This document shows, piece after piece, positions 45,010 through 55,292 of a stretch of 64,000 nt of DNA. Each line of letters opens with the position of its first letter. Within the stretch, counting starts at the first letter, position 1. The notes beneath the pieces are model-generated. The model was given only the letters and a program-made list of their open reading frames with translations, searched no databases and was not told the origin of the DNA. The position numbers and the translations under genes were made by a program. This DNA comes from Neorhizobium sp. GTDB taxonomy: Bacteria; Pseudomonadota; Alphaproteobacteria; Rhizobiales; Rhizobiaceae. The stretch covers positions 372,001 through 436,000 of the forward strand of contig JAPWKC010000004.1 of assembly GCA_028283725.1 (NCBI GenBank), written 5' to 3'.

Positions 45010-45030
45010 CGCTATTGCACTGCAATAGCG
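45010..45030. promoter_or_regulatory. Perfect dyad overlapping the presumed sthA promoter
   Basis: CGCTATTGCA (45010-45019) and its exact complement TGCAATAGCG (45021-45030) around a single central base. TTGACG (44998-45003) is a candidate -35 and TGCAAT (45021-45026), 17 bases on, a candidate -10, so the dyad would cover the -10 box. It ends 27 bases before the sthA ATG. A further half-site-like CATTGCAA lies at about 44943-44950. Regulator unknown. Confidence 0.65.
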
Positions 45031-45057
45031 TCGGATTCGAAGGGTGGAGTTTTCGAT

Positions 45058-46533
45058 ATGAACGAGTACGATCTGATCGTTGTCGGCAGCGGACCGGCCG
45101 GGCGCCGCGCCGCCATCCAGGCTGCAAAGCTGGAGAAAAAAGTTCTCGTCGTCGAGCAGGGCAAGCGGGTCGGCGGCGTATCCGTCCATACCGGCACGAT
45201 CCCCTCGAAAACGCTGCGCGAGACGGTTCTCAACCTGTCCGGATGGCGCGAGCGCGGTTTTTACGGCAAATCCTACCGGGTCAAGCAGGAGATCAGCGCC
45301 GACGATCTGCGCCGACGCCTGCTCATCACGCTCGACCACGAGGTCGAGGTTCTCGAACACCAGTTCGCCCGAAACCGCGTTCAGCACATCAGGGGCAAGG
45401 CGAGCTTCGTCACAGCCAATACGATGGAGATCGTCAAGGATGACGGCGATATCGTGCATGTGAAGGGTGATTCGATCCTGCTTGCGGTCGGCACGAAACC
45501 CTTCCGTCCCGACTATATCCCTTTCGATCAGGAAACGATTCTCGACAGCGACGAGCTTCTGGAGATCAAGGAATTGCCGCGCTCGGTCGTGGTGATCGGC
45601 GCCGGCGTCATCGGCATCGAATACGCAACGATCTTTTCTGCACTCGATACGGCCGTAACCGTGATCGACCCGAAGTCGACGATGCTGGACTTCATCGACA
45701 AGGAGATCATCGAGGATTTCATCTATCAGCTGCGCGACCGCAACATGAAGCTTCTGCTCGGCCAGAAGGCCGAGAAGGTGGAGAAGCTCGACAACGGCAA
45801 GGTACAGGTGACGGTCGATACCGGCCGGCGCATCGTCGTCGACATGGTTCTGTTCGCCGCCGGCCGGATGGGGGCAACGGACGGGCTGAACCTTGCCGCC
45901 GCCGGTCTGGAAGCAGACAGCCGCGGCCGGCTGAAGGTCAATCCGGAAACGTTTCAGACCAACGTGCCGCATATCTTTGCGGCCGGCGATGTCGTGGGCT
46001 TTCCAAGCCTTGCCTCGACCTCGATGGAACAGGGGCGCATTGCGGCGCGCGTGGCGGTCGGCGCGATCGCCATGGAGCCGCAGAAATATTTCCCCTACGG
46101 CATCTATTCCGTGCCGGAAATCTCCACCTGCGGGCTGACCGAAGAGGAGATGAAAGAGCGCGGCATTCCCTATGAATGCGGGATCGCACGCTTCCGCGAG
46201 ACCTCGCGCGGCCATATCATGGGGCTCGAAAGCGGGCTTCTGAAGCTTATCTTCTCGCTGAAGACCCGGCGTCTGCTCGGTGTCCACATCATCGGCGAGA
46301 CGGCGACCGAGCTCGTTCATATCGGCCAGGCGGTTCTCAACCTCAAAGGCACGGTCGAATATTTCGTCGAGAACACGTTCAATTATCCGACGCTTGCCGA
46401 AGCCTACAAGATCGCGGGCCTCGATGCATGGAACCGGATGGGCGAGCGCAAGGAGCCGGCCGAGCCGTCGAAACCCGTCGAGGTGACGGCCAAGGATGCC
46501 GCGGCCGAACAGAAGAAGACCGCGTTGCAATAA
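45058..46533 (+). CDS. sthA: Soluble pyridine nucleotide transhydrogenase (Si-specific)
   Basis: FAD enzyme that transfers hydride between NADPH and NAD. 491 residues of the disulfide-oxidoreductase fold: GSGPAGRRAAIQAA near residues 10-24, then HTGTIPSKTLRE, where the redox-active cysteine pair of dihydrolipoamide dehydrogenase is absent as expected for SthA. NAD-binding GAGVIGIEYATIF and FAAGDVVGFPSLA follow. An about 25-residue charged tail is longer than in E. coli. Start has GGTGGAG eight bases upstream. Confidence 0.94.
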   Translation: MNEYDLIVVGSGPAGRRAAIQAAKLEKKVLVVEQGKRVGGVSVHTGTIPSKTLRETVLNLSGWRERGFYGKSYRVKQEISADDLRRRLLITLDHEVEVLEHQFARNRVQHIRGKASFVTANTMEIVKDDGDIVHVKGDSILLAVGTKPFRPDYIPFDQETILDSDELLEIKELPRSVVVIGAGVIGIEYATIFSALDTAVTVIDPKSTMLDFIDKEIIEDFIYQLRDRNMKLLLGQKAEKVEKLDNGKVQVTVDTGRRIVVDMVLFAAGRMGATDGLNLAAAGLEADSRGRLKVNPETFQTNVPHIFAAGDVVGFPSLASTSMEQGRIAARVAVGAIAMEPQKYFPYGIYSVPEISTCGLTEEEMKERGIPYECGIARFRETSRGHIMGLESGLLKLIFSLKTRRLLGVHIIGETATELVHIGQAVLNLKGTVEYFVENTFNYPTLAEAYKIAGLDAWNRMGERKEPAEPSKPVEVTAKDAAAEQKKTALQ

Positions 46534-46600
46534 ACAATCCGATGGGGGGAGAGGCGCTGGCAAGCACCACCCTCCCCATCCTCTTCGACAATGCCGGAAA

Positions 46601-46636
46601 CGAAAAAAGCCGCGTCGATGACGCGGCTTTCTTTTC
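46601..46636. terminator. Bidirectional terminator between sthA and rpsD
   Basis: 10-bp stem AAAGCCGCGT / ACGCGGCTTT with a 5-base loop; A run on the left and CTTTTC on the right give T-rich tails on both strands, serving convergent sthA and rpsD. Confidence 0.88.
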
Positions 46637-46668
46637 GTCTCGTGTGAGAGGCCCTTTCGGGCCCATCA

Positions 46669-47286
46669 TCAACGCGAGTAGAATTCGACGACGAGCGACG
46701 GTTCCATGATGACCGGGTACGGTACATCCGAGAGCAACGGTACGCGAGCGTAGGTTGCAACCATCTTGTTGTGGTCGACTTCGATATAGTCAGGAACGTC
46801 GCGCTCAGCGAGAGAAACGGCTTCGAGAACCGTTACCATCTGCTTGGACTTCTGACGGACTTCGATGACGTCGCCGGCCTTGCAACGGTAGGAACCGATG
46901 TTGACGCGGACGCCGTTGACCGTGACGTGGCCATGGTTGACGAACTGACGGGCAGCAAAGACCGTCGGTACGAACTTGGCGCGGTACACGATCGCGTCGA
47001 GGCGCGATTCGAGCAGACCGATCAGGTTTTCACCGGTGTCGCCCTTGCGGCGGTTGGCTTCTTCGTAGATCGCGCGGAACTGCTTCTCGCGGATGTCGCC
47101 GTAGTAGCCCTTGAGCTTCTGCTTGGCGCGCAGCTGCACACCGAAGTCGGAAAGCTTGCCCTTGCGGCGCTGGCCGTGCTGGCCCGGGCCGTATTCGCGG
47201 CGGTTAACCGGCGACTTCGGACGGCCCCAGATGTTTTCGCCCATACGGCGGTCAATTTTGTACTTAGACGATTCGCGCTTGCTCAT
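46669..47286 (-). CDS. rpsD: 30S ribosomal protein S4
   Basis: 205 residues, the standard length: [51 protein letters not shown] and the S4 RNA-binding domain ([34 protein letters not shown]). ATG at 47286 has AAAGGAA upstream. Stand-alone, as in other alphaproteobacteria. The 247-bp upstream space includes a small hairpin near 47311-47330 in the leader. Confidence 0.97.
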   Translation of the reverse strand: MSKRESSKYKIDRRMGENIWGRPKSPVNRREYGPGQHGQRRKGKLSDFGVQLRAKQKLKGYYGDIREKQFRAIYEEANRRKGDTGENLIGLLESRLDAIVYRAKFVPTVFAARQFVNHGHVTVNGVRVNIGSYRCKAGDVIEVRQKSKQMVTVLEAVSLAERDVPDYIEVDHNKMVATYARVPLLSDVPYPVIMEPSLVVEFYSR

Positions 47287-47420
47287 CGCATTTCCTTTCA
47301 TACGGTTCCACCAGGCCGTCTCCGGCCCGGATCAAGGAAACACGCCCTCCTCTGAACCCCTATTGGAGCTCTGACAGGTCTCTCACGAAGCGATCGGAGA
47401 CAACCACGGGACATGTCAAA

Positions 47421-47447
47421 TAAAACACCGGGCGTTGCCACCCGGTG
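47421..47447 (-). terminator. Terminator after the alkaline phosphatase gene
   Basis: 7-bp stem CACCGGG / CCCGGTG with 8-base loop; on the minus strand followed by TTTTATTT. Located about 90 bp past the phosphatase stop. Confidence 0.75.
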
Positions 47448-47533
47448 CTGCAGGGGTCTCTAAGGAGAAACCGTTGGGATGTCAATGCGAACCGTCACAA
47501 ATACATGACACCCCGCGACCGCAGGAAAACGGC

Positions 47534-48991
47534 CTACTTCATCGCAGCCTTCTGGGCCTTGAGGCCGAGGGCGTCGCTGATCGTATAGAACATGTCCGTC
47601 TGGTCCGTCAGCCCGGTAACATTGGCCGCGCGCGGGCCGAAAGCGGCGACACGCAACTGCGTGCCGGTGTGGCCCTGGTCGTCGACGTCATCGGAATTGC
47701 CGTAGGTCACGGCCATGACGGCGCCGTCCTTGGTCATCAGCGCCTCGGACAGGCCGGGAGCCTTGGCCTCGGCATCGATGATCTGGCTGGCATGGGCATG
47801 GTCTGCAGTGACGATGACCAGTGTGTGGCCGTCCGCCTTGGCGAATTTCAGCGCTTCCTGAACCGCTTCGTCGAGATCGACCGTCTCGCCGATCTGGCCG
47901 CAGGGATTGGCGGCATGATCCTGCTTGTCGATCGAGGCGCCCTCGACCTGCAGGAAGAAGCCCTTGTCATTGCCCTTCAAGAGGTCGATCGCCTTCGTCG
48001 TCATCTGGGAGAGGGTTGGAACGGAGGCGTTGCGCTTTTCGTTCACCTGGCAGGTCACGACTTCCTTGTCGGTATTGCCGTGATGGCTGGCCTTCGGGCC
48101 CTGCCAGCGGACCGGCATGTTGCCATCCGAAAAAAGCCCCAGCAGCGGCGCGCTGTCGCCGGCGGCCGTCACGGCCTGCATCTCGTCGAGACTGGTGACG
48201 ATCTTGTAGCCACGCGCCTTCGCCTGATCCATCAGCGACTTGTCCTTCCACTCGCCGGCCTTGGCGGCTTCGGAAAAGCTCTTGGCGCCGCCACCGAGCG
48301 TCACGTCGGCACGGGCATTGATCAGCTGTTCGGTGATCGAGCCAAGGCCGCCATTCTCAAGCGCATTGGTCGGGCATTTTTCGGTGGTGGAGGACGGTGC
48401 ATAGCATTTGCGGCCCGTCACATGGGCGATCTGTACGGCGGGCGTCGCATCCTGCAACTCGGCGGTGGAGACATTGCCGGTGCCGAGACCGGCGGCCTTT
48501 GCCATTTCAAGCAGGGTCTGATGCGGCTGCTCGCGGATATCGACGCCGATCGCGCCGTTATAGCTCTTCACGCCGGTGGCCCAGGCGGTGCCGGATGCCG
48601 CCGAATCGGTCACATAGGTGGGCTTGCCGGTTTTCTTGTCGAGCGAATAATGGGTGTACTGGCCGGTGACCGGCAGGGCATCGATGCCCTTGAAGAACTG
48701 GCCGGCGCCAAGCGCATAATTGCGGGCCACAGTGATCTCCGAATCGCCCATTCCGTCGCCGATCAGGAGGATGACATTCTTCGGCCTGCCATCGACGATG
48801 ACGTTGCGGAAAGATGTGGTGATATCGCCGTCGAGACGGCGTGCGCCACCCGGCTGGCTGAGATCGCCTTGCGCGGCGCGGGTCATCAGCTTGTCGGTAT
48901 CGTCGTCCGCCTGAGCGGTCAGGATGGTCGCGGACGCCAGGATGGTGGCGGCGAGAAGGGTGGAAACGGTGCGATTTCGAACAATACGCAT
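47534..48991 (-). CDS. phoA: Alkaline phosphatase (PhoA type)
   Basis: Periplasmic phosphomonoesterase. 485 residues with a signal peptide ([21 protein letters not shown]), metal site [10 protein letters not shown], nucleophile serine in [27 protein letters not shown] and the C-terminal zinc ligands in TADHAHASQ and HTGTQ. Four Cys suggest disulfides. Expected to be Pho-regulated; I did not find a convincing Pho box. Confidence 0.94.
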   Translation of the reverse strand: MRIVRNRTVSTLLAATILASATILTAQADDDTDKLMTRAAQGDLSQPGGARRLDGDITTSFRNVIVDGRPKNVILLIGDGMGDSEITVARNYALGAGQFFKGIDALPVTGQYTHYSLDKKTGKPTYVTDSAASGTAWATGVKSYNGAIGVDIREQPHQTLLEMAKAAGLGTGNVSTAELQDATPAVQIAHVTGRKCYAPSSTTEKCPTNALENGGLGSITEQLINARADVTLGGGAKSFSEAAKAGEWKDKSLMDQAKARGYKIVTSLDEMQAVTAAGDSAPLLGLFSDGNMPVRWQGPKASHHGNTDKEVVTCQVNEKRNASVPTLSQMTTKAIDLLKGNDKGFFLQVEGASIDKQDHAANPCGQIGETVDLDEAVQEALKFAKADGHTLVIVTADHAHASQIIDAEAKAPGLSEALMTKDGAVMAVTYGNSDDVDDQGHTGTQLRVAAFGPRAANVTGLTDQTDMFYTISDALGLKAQKAAMK

Positions 48992-49088
48992 GGCAGGTCC
49001 CCTATCTGTGCAGAATTGGCTGCGTTGACTTCACAGACCCGCTCTACGCCCGAGGCGTGTACCCTATGTGACAAAATCGGCCGAAATA

Positions 49089-50606
49089 CTACTCGGCCGC
49101 GAGCCGGCCTTCATCCTGATCAGCCGCATCGGCGCTACCGGGCGCGGTCTCCTTCTGCAGGTCGGGAAAGGCGACGATGCGCTTGCCGGTGAAATCCGTG
49201 TGAACGACAATCAGGCTCTGCTCCTCGAAATAGCCGAGGAGACGCCGGGCACGGCGCGCCGAATGGGTGCCGTAGGCGCGGGCGATACGGGCGTCGGACG
49301 GGCATGGTTCGGCCAGGATCGCGGCCTTCGCCATCATCAGGAAGACGCCCTGCAGATCGTCCGATACCTGCGATGACAGTTCCATGGCTATCGTCCAGGC
49401 CTCGCTTGCGGCCGTTTCCGGATCGATGCCGGACCGGGCAACCGCGGCACGACGGCGGAAGTCGGAAAGCGACATCGGCGGGCCGGGAAGACGGCGCATG
49501 CGAGCGCGTACGAGAAAGTCCTGATAGAGAACCGCGTCGGTGCGATACCCGGATTGCGGATCGTCGAGAATTTCAGAGAGAACCAGATTGAGGCGCTCGT
49601 CGCGCTCCTCCGGCGTCAGTTCCGGCTGGGCGATGCGCGGTTCGGAAGGCGCTGCGGCAGCGGCCGGTACGGCACGCGACAGTTCGGCCAGGATATCCGG
49701 TGTCGGGCGCGGCTGCGGCGCGGCGCGGCGTGGCGGCAGCGGCCGGGCAAATTCCTCCGGGTCCGGGGTGAAGATCAGATCCTCGACATCCTGCGGGGCA
49801 TCCGGCAGCGGCATCAGCTTCGGGCTCGACGAGCGCGCCGATGTTTCGACCGTACCGATGACGATCGGCAGCGGCCGGCGCGACAGTGCCGGGCCGAGGG
49901 CGACGAAATTGCCGCGCTTCAGATCGCGGAACATCTCCGCCTGGCGGCGATCCATGCCGAGAAGATCGGCGGCGCGCGCCATGTCGATATCGAGGAAGGT
50001 GCGGCCCATCAGGAAGTTCGAGGCTTCGGCCGCGACGTTCTTGGCAAGCTTTGCCAGACGCTGGGTGGCGATGACGCCGGCAAGGCCGCGTTTACGGCCA
50101 CGGCACATGAGATTGGTCATCGCGCCGAGGGACAATTTTCGCGCGTCTTCCGAGACATCGCCGCCGACCGACGGCGCAAACATCTGGGCCTCGTCGACCA
50201 CCACGAGCACCGGATACCAGAAATCGCGATCGGCATCGAAAAGGCCGTTGAGGAAGGTGCCGGCCGCACGCATCTGTTCCTCGAGGTCGAGACCTTCAAG
50301 GGTCAGGACGCAGGAGACGCGGTTCTTGCGGATGCGGTTGGCGATGCCGATCAGTTCGGCCTCGGTGCGTTCGCCATCGACGACCACATGGCCGTATTTG
50401 TCGGCGAGCGTGACGAAATCGCCTTCGGGATCGATAATGACCTGCTGGACCCAGGGTGCGGACTGTTCCAGAAGGCGGCGCAACAGATGCGACTTGCCTG
50501 AGCCGGAATTGCCCTGGACGAGCAGACGCGTCGCCAGAAGCTCCTCGATATCGAGCTTGGCCAGCTGTCCGCCAGCCACAGTTCCCATATCGATGCCGAC
50601 CTGCAC
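49089..50606 (-). CDS. HerA-like ATPase (DUF87/FtsK-HerA superfamily)
   Basis: 505 residues. Walker A QGNSGSGKSHLLRR near residue 33, Walker B LVVVDEAQMF, and GVIATQRLAKLAKNVAAEASNFLMGRT with the sensor/arginine region, typical of HerA-type hexameric motors. The C-terminal 200 residues begin with a Pro-rich linker and lack similarity I recognise. No NurA nuclease gene is adjacent, so the partner is unknown. GTG start at 50606 with GAGG upstream gives VQVGIDMG; longer frames exist to 50723. Confidence 0.82.
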   Translation of the reverse strand: MQVGIDMGTVAGGQLAKLDIEELLATRLLVQGNSGSGKSHLLRRLLEQSAPWVQQVIIDPEGDFVTLADKYGHVVVDGERTEAELIGIANRIRKNRVSCVLTLEGLDLEEQMRAAGTFLNGLFDADRDFWYPVLVVVDEAQMFAPSVGGDVSEDARKLSLGAMTNLMCRGRKRGLAGVIATQRLAKLAKNVAAEASNFLMGRTFLDIDMARAADLLGMDRRQAEMFRDLKRGNFVALGPALSRRPLPIVIGTVETSARSSSPKLMPLPDAPQDVEDLIFTPDPEEFARPLPPRRAAPQPRPTPDILAELSRAVPAAAAAPSEPRIAQPELTPEERDERLNLVLSEILDDPQSGYRTDAVLYQDFLVRARMRRLPGPPMSLSDFRRRAAVARSGIDPETAASEAWTIAMELSSQVSDDLQGVFLMMAKAAILAEPCPSDARIARAYGTHSARRARRLLGYFEEQSLIVVHTDFTGKRIVAFPDLQKETAPGSADAADQDEGRLAAE

Positions 50607-50780
50607 AGCGCTTACCTCGTCTTCAATCTCTGAATTGGGCTTTTGGATTGGCCATATCACTGACCGGTGATCGCGCGTTTGCGCGGCAAAGGCCGGCGAC
50701 ACGCGGAGCGAACCCGTCCTCATAACAGAGATCGGGATTCGTTTCGCCGGGCAAGAGCGAAAATCAACAGGCTTTCGCGA

Positions 50781-51419
50781 TCAGCCCGACGCGGCGCGGC
50801 GGAAACCAAGCGAGAGCAGCCCTGCCCCAATCATCAGCGAGCCGCCGGTGCGGTTGACGATCGTCTGGACCGTCGGTTTGCGGATCGTGTTGCGGGCGAG
50901 CGTGGCGAGGAGACCGTAGAGCGACGCGTTGAGCGTCGCCAGAACGAGGAACGTCACCTCGAAGATCACCATCTGCGACAACAGCGGCTGCGACAGGTCG
51001 AGAAACTGCGGCAGGAAGGCGACGAAGAAGACGATGCTCTTGGGATTGAGAGCCGTCACCGCATAGGTGTGCAGGAAGACGCGCCAGGGTTTGATCGCCG
51101 GCATGTCTTCTTCCCTATCGAGCGCCTGCGTTGCGACGGGCGCGCGCCACAGCTTAATTCCAAGATAGATGAGATAGGCCGCGCCTGCCCATTTGAGTGC
51201 GGTAAAAAGCATTGCGGATGTGGCGAGAAGAGCGCCGAGCCCGAGCATGGACGCGGTCATGGCGGTGAAATCGCCAAGGGCCACGCCTGCGACCGTCGCG
51301 CCCGCCACCTTGCGGCCATGTGTCATTGCATAGGAAATGACGAGAAGGATCGTCGGGCCGGGAATGGCCAGAAGCACAGCCGAGGCGGCAACGAAGGCAA
51401 GCCAGTGTTCGATCGACAT
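50781..51419 (-). CDS. LysE-family amino acid exporter
   Basis: 212-residue membrane protein with six hydrophobic segments typical of LysE/RhtB exporters: LAIPGPTILLVISYAMTHGRKVA with the conserved GPT, and LNPKSIVFFVAFLPQF. Start MSIEHWLAF at 51419 with AGAGGAA upstream; a longer frame to 51530 overlaps murI and is unlikely. Substrate unknown. Confidence 0.88.
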   Translation of the reverse strand: MSIEHWLAFVAASAVLLAIPGPTILLVISYAMTHGRKVAGATVAGVALGDFTAMTASMLGLGALLATSAMLFTALKWAGAAYLIYLGIKLWRAPVATQALDREEDMPAIKPWRVFLHTYAVTALNPKSIVFFVAFLPQFLDLSQPLLSQMVIFEVTFLVLATLNASLYGLLATLARNTIRKPTVQTIVNRTGGSLMIGAGLLSLGFRRAASG

Positions 51420-51513
51420 TTTTTTCTTTTTCCTCTTCCCTCTCCCCGATGCCGGGCCGACGGCCGGACGATCAGAGCAAGCCACCGTTTCCACGCATTG
51501 GCAAGTGCCTCGA

Positions 51514-52326
51514 TCAGGCCTTGAGGCCAAAACCCTGCATCAGGCGGCGGGTGGCGAAATCGGGATTGCCCGAGGTGAAGATCGCGAAATCGTAGTGATC
51601 GGGATGTTCGGCGCCCTCGACGAGCGGCACCTTGCGGCGGGCCTGCCGGGCAATCGCTTCGGCCGGATCGAGCCAGTCGACCGGCCAGGGGGCAAGCCGC
51701 CGGAAGACATTCGCCATGAAGGGATAATGCGTGCAGGCGAGAACGACGATATCGGTCTTTTCGCCGTCCCGTTCCATGAAGCACGGCTCGATTTCGGTGA
51801 GGATGTCCGCATCCTTGACCGTTTCGCCACGAATATAGCTTTCGGCCATCCGGGCGAGATCCGGTGAGCCGACGAGGCGGACATGGCATTGCGAGGCGAA
51901 GGACTGGATGAGATCGCGGGTATAGGCGCGCTTGACGGTGCCGGGCGTGGCCAGAACCGAGACCAAGCCAGAGCGGGTGCGCTCGGCGGCCGGCTTGATC
52001 GCCGGGACGGTGCCGACGAAGGTCATGTGCGGAAATCTTTCGCGCAGGGCCGCACCGGCAAGGGTGAAGGCCGTGTTGCAGGCGATCACGCAGATTTCCG
52101 GGTCGTGATCGGTCAGGAGGGTCTCGAAGAGATCGAGGATGCGCACGGTGAGCGCCTCCTCCTCCCATCCGCCATAGGGAAAACCGGCGTCGTCGGCGAC
52201 ATAGATGAAGCCGCGTTCGGGGATGAGGACGCGCGCCTCGCGAAGGACGGTCAGCCCGCCGATCCCCGAATCGAAGATCAGGATCGGCTTCAGGCCACTC
52301 ACGCCCTCAATCTTGCGATTTTCCAT
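51514..52326 (-). CDS. murI: Glutamate racemase
   Basis: Supplies D-glutamate for peptidoglycan. 270 residues: [25 protein letters not shown], the catalytic cysteines in ACNTAFTLA and ACTHYPFM. Its start overlaps the preceding methyltransferase gene by 20 bases, indicating translational coupling. Confidence 0.96.
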   Translation of the reverse strand: MENRKIEGVSGLKPILIFDSGIGGLTVLREARVLIPERGFIYVADDAGFPYGGWEEEALTVRILDLFETLLTDHDPEICVIACNTAFTLAGAALRERFPHMTFVGTVPAIKPAAERTRSGLVSVLATPGTVKRAYTRDLIQSFASQCHVRLVGSPDLARMAESYIRGETVKDADILTEIEPCFMERDGEKTDIVVLACTHYPFMANVFRRLAPWPVDWLDPAEAIARQARRKVPLVEGAEHPDHYDFAIFTSGNPDFATRRLMQGFGLKA

Positions 52327-53158
52327 TCCCCGTCTCGTCCCCCGACTGCTGATCCACGGGCGCGTCCGTCATTTTGACGGGCTCCGGTTTCGGTCGCTTG
52401 CGCGCAAAACGGTCGAGCGAGTTGATCACGCCGCGAAAGACGCTGATCTCCTGTTCCGAAAAGCCGCGACGCGACAGAACCGCACGCAAGTTGTCGATCA
52501 TCTTCGGCTTTTTTGCGGGCGGATGGAAGTATCCCCGCGCATCAAGCGCCTCTTCGAGATGCTCGAACAGGCCGAAAACCTGTTCCTTGGTCGAAGGGCG
52601 CTGCTGGACAGATTCGAAGGCCGTTTCCTCCAAGTCTTCAAGGCTGGATTTCATCCACTCATAGGACATGAGCAGAACAGCCTGGGCGATGTTCAGCGAG
52701 GCAAAAGCCGGATTAACGGGGAAGGTGACGATCTCGTCGGCGAGCGCCACTTCCTCGTTGGTGAGGCCCCAGCGTTCACGGCCGAAGAGAATGCCGGTCT
52801 TCTCGCCGGCCTTGAACTTCGTTTGCAGCGTCGCTGCCGCCGTTACCGGCGAGCGGACCGGCTTGAAGCCGTAGCGCTCGCGCGCGGTCGTGGCATAGAC
52901 GAAATTCAGGTCACTGACCGCTTCTTCCAGCGTGTCATAAACCTTGGTGGCGTCGATGACGTGATCGGCCTTGGAGGCCGCAGCGCGAGCCTTTTCGCTC
53001 GGCCAGCCGTCGCGCGGGTTGACGAGGCGCAGTTCGGCGAGGCCGAAATTGGCCATGGCGCGGGCCACCATGCCGATATTTTCGCCGAGCTGGGGTTCGA
53101 CCAGCACGATGGCCGGTCCTTCGGCGATCAGTTCTCGCTCGCTGTTTGTGCCTGACAT
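52307..53158 (-). CDS. trmJ: TrmJ-type RNA methyltransferase (SPOUT)
   Basis: Probable tRNA Cm32/Um32 2'-O-methyltransferase. 283 residues with the SPOUT trefoil-knot motifs: [41 protein letters not shown] and [16 protein letters not shown]. Extended acidic/Lys C-terminal tail. Overlaps murI by 20 bases; RNA target inferred from similarity. Confidence 0.9.
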   Translation of the reverse strand: MSGTNSERELIAEGPAIVLVEPQLGENIGMVARAMANFGLAELRLVNPRDGWPSEKARAAASKADHVIDATKVYDTLEEAVSDLNFVYATTARERYGFKPVRSPVTAAATLQTKFKAGEKTGILFGRERWGLTNEEVALADEIVTFPVNPAFASLNIAQAVLLMSYEWMKSSLEDLEETAFESVQQRPSTKEQVFGLFEHLEEALDARGYFHPPAKKPKMIDNLRAVLSRRGFSEQEISVFRGVINSLDRFARKRPKPEPVKMTDAPVDQQSGDETGNGKSQD

Positions 53159-53206
53159 TGATCTCGTCCGTTTCGCGTTTGCGCCGGAAATAGCCGGGTC
53201 GACCGG

Positions 53207-55267
53207 TTATCGCAAGGCCGAAGCGGGATTGCGGGCCGGCTGCACGCCATCTTCCGCGGGCTTTTCCGGGTAGAGGCGCGAGAGCATGTTGCCGATCATC
53301 TCGACACCGACGCGTGTCCCCGCATCGAAGATCGGCAGATGGCGCCCGCCTCCCCGCGCCGTCTTGCGCTTGATGGAAAAGCATTCGGCACCGCGCGACT
53401 GCAAGACATCGACCTGACGAAGCGCATCGTCGATCGCCGCCAGTACCTCACCCTCGGGCTTGTTGTCGGCGCGCATGGCATAGCGGGCGAAAATGCGCGC
53501 CCAGTAGGTGGCGCCGAGGAAAATGGCGAGCGTCTGGCGCACCTCGCCCGGCTTGGTGACGATCGCCCAGGACGTTCCGAGCGGACGGGCGGCGACGGTC
53601 ACTTCCCGATACATAGCATCGAGCTTGCGGGACAGTTCGATCAGCTCGAAATTGCTCTTGCCTTCACGGGCGGCGGCGAGCAACTGGCGCAGGCCATCGA
53701 ACCAGCGCGTCACGTTGAGATCGAGCTGCGAGCGCGTGGGGGCCGGAAACACGACGAAGGCGGCGATCGTGCCGGCCAGCGCGCCGATCATCGTTTCCTC
53801 CACTCGAAGCGCCAGGACATCGAGCGTCAGCGTGCCCAGAAGGCCGTAGACGAGGCAAAGCACGATCGAGACGAAAAAGGTGAGCGAGGCGTAGGAGACC
53901 TGGAGGAAATAGAAGGCGAGGAAAATGCAGAGCGCTGCCATCGGCAGGATGACGGCAGGATGGCCGCTCAGGAGCGTTGCCAGAACAAGCCCGAGCGCGA
54001 TGCCGAGAACAGTACCGACGGAGCGCTGCAATGCCCTCAGCGCCGCATCGCCACGCGACTTGGTGTTGCTGAAGATGATGAAGGAGGTCAGCACTGCCCA
54101 GAACCAGCGGTCGCGCGACAGCGCAAGACCGCAAGCCATGGCGATCGCCGCGGCAAACAGGATCTGAAGCGCCATGCGGATCGTCGGGTTCTTCAACGAA
54201 AAATCCGGCTTGACCGGCGCCGCAGGCGTATCGGCCTCGTCGATGGCGCGGAAATGATCGATCTCGCCCTCGCGGATCGCCTCGCCCAGCGTCTTCCTCG
54301 CCTTATCGAGCCATAGAAGCGCGCGCGCCGTCTCCGATACCCGGTCATCGCCCGTTACGACAGGGCCTTCGGCAACGCGCCTGGCCAGCGCCTCGTCATC
54401 CTCGATCAGCGCATGGACGAGGACAAAGGGGGCCGGCGCCTCGATGGAGAGAACGATGGCGCTTTCGGCTGCAAGATGCACGTCGAAGATCTTCATGGCG
54501 AGCGCCATGGCCGGCTCGTTGCCCGCGCCCAAGGCCTCGTTCGTCGGTCGCGGGAGAAAGCCTTCCGCCATCAGCGCGACGTCCTTCAGTCGCTCCTCCA
54601 ATTGTCGCAGGTCACGCTGGTCGTCATCGGACATCTGTCCGCTGCCGGTTGTGACCGCGAGGCGCAGAAGAATATCGCTGACCCGGCCGTCAATGGCGAT
54701 CAGCGCCTGCAGCAGATCGCGCCGCCAGTCGTCGACGATGACGTAGGTGCGGATCAGGTGGCCCATGACGATCGCGGTCGCCGGGCCAAGCAGGGCCAGA
54801 GGCAGGTCGGCCAGCGTCGGCCGCAGATAGGCGCCCATGAAATAAGAGGTGAAGGCGAACATGCCGATGGCAAAGCCGCGCTGGCCATAGACGCGGGCGA
54901 CCGCCGCCAGAAAGATGACGACGAGAAACGTCAGATCGGAAATGTAGCGGTGGTCTTCGAGAAGCGCCGACAGCGACACGCAGGCGAAACTGGCGGCAGC
55001 GCCGAGAAGCCGTGTCTTCAGCTGCTCTCGCGGCGACCGGTCCTTCACCGCCACGCCGCCTTCGATCGACAGGACGACGATCAGGCCATAAGCCACCTGC
55101 GGCAGCGGCACCACGAAGATGTGGACGAGCGCAAGGACCGCCGCCGACACGAGAATGGAGAGCGTGACGCGGGCGCCCATCCGGGCCCGCGACAGAGCCG
55201 GGTCGGAGGCGAGTATCCAGTCGAAGATTGCAGAGCGATGCCGCATCAGGCGAAACGCCGCCTCCAT
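53207..55267 (-). CDS. FUSC family transporter
   Basis: 686-residue membrane protein with two similar halves of about six helices, separated by a cytoplasmic region, as in FUSC/AaeB-type efflux proteins. The first half starts RARMGARVTLSILVSAAVLALVH; the second contains ALQILFAAAIAMACGLALSRDRWFWAVLTSFIIF and SVGTVLGIALGLVLATLLSG. Probable exporter of aromatic acids or similar compounds; no membrane-fusion partner gene is adjacent. Confidence 0.87.
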   Translation of the reverse strand: MEAAFRLMRHRSAIFDWILASDPALSRARMGARVTLSILVSAAVLALVHIFVVPLPQVAYGLIVVLSIEGGVAVKDRSPREQLKTRLLGAAASFACVSLSALLEDHRYISDLTFLVVIFLAAVARVYGQRGFAIGMFAFTSYFMGAYLRPTLADLPLALLGPATAIVMGHLIRTYVIVDDWRRDLLQALIAIDGRVSDILLRLAVTTGSGQMSDDDQRDLRQLEERLKDVALMAEGFLPRPTNEALGAGNEPAMALAMKIFDVHLAAESAIVLSIEAPAPFVLVHALIEDDEALARRVAEGPVVTGDDRVSETARALLWLDKARKTLGEAIREGEIDHFRAIDEADTPAAPVKPDFSLKNPTIRMALQILFAAAIAMACGLALSRDRWFWAVLTSFIIFSNTKSRGDAALRALQRSVGTVLGIALGLVLATLLSGHPAVILPMAALCIFLAFYFLQVSYASLTFFVSIVLCLVYGLLGTLTLDVLALRVEETMIGALAGTIAAFVVFPAPTRSQLDLNVTRWFDGLRQLLAAAREGKSNFELIELSRKLDAMYREVTVAARPLGTSWAIVTKPGEVRQTLAIFLGATYWARIFARYAMRADNKPEGEVLAAIDDALRQVDVLQSRGAECFSIKRKTARGGGRHLPIFDAGTRVGVEMIGNMLSRLYPEKPAEDGVQPARNPASALR

Positions 55268-55292
55268 GCCCTTATGCCGGAACTTCCCGGCA

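Noticed and set aside
47435..49192. A 585-codon plus-strand frame over the alkaline phosphatase gene
   Set aside because: Antisense to a gene with a full PhoA motif set.
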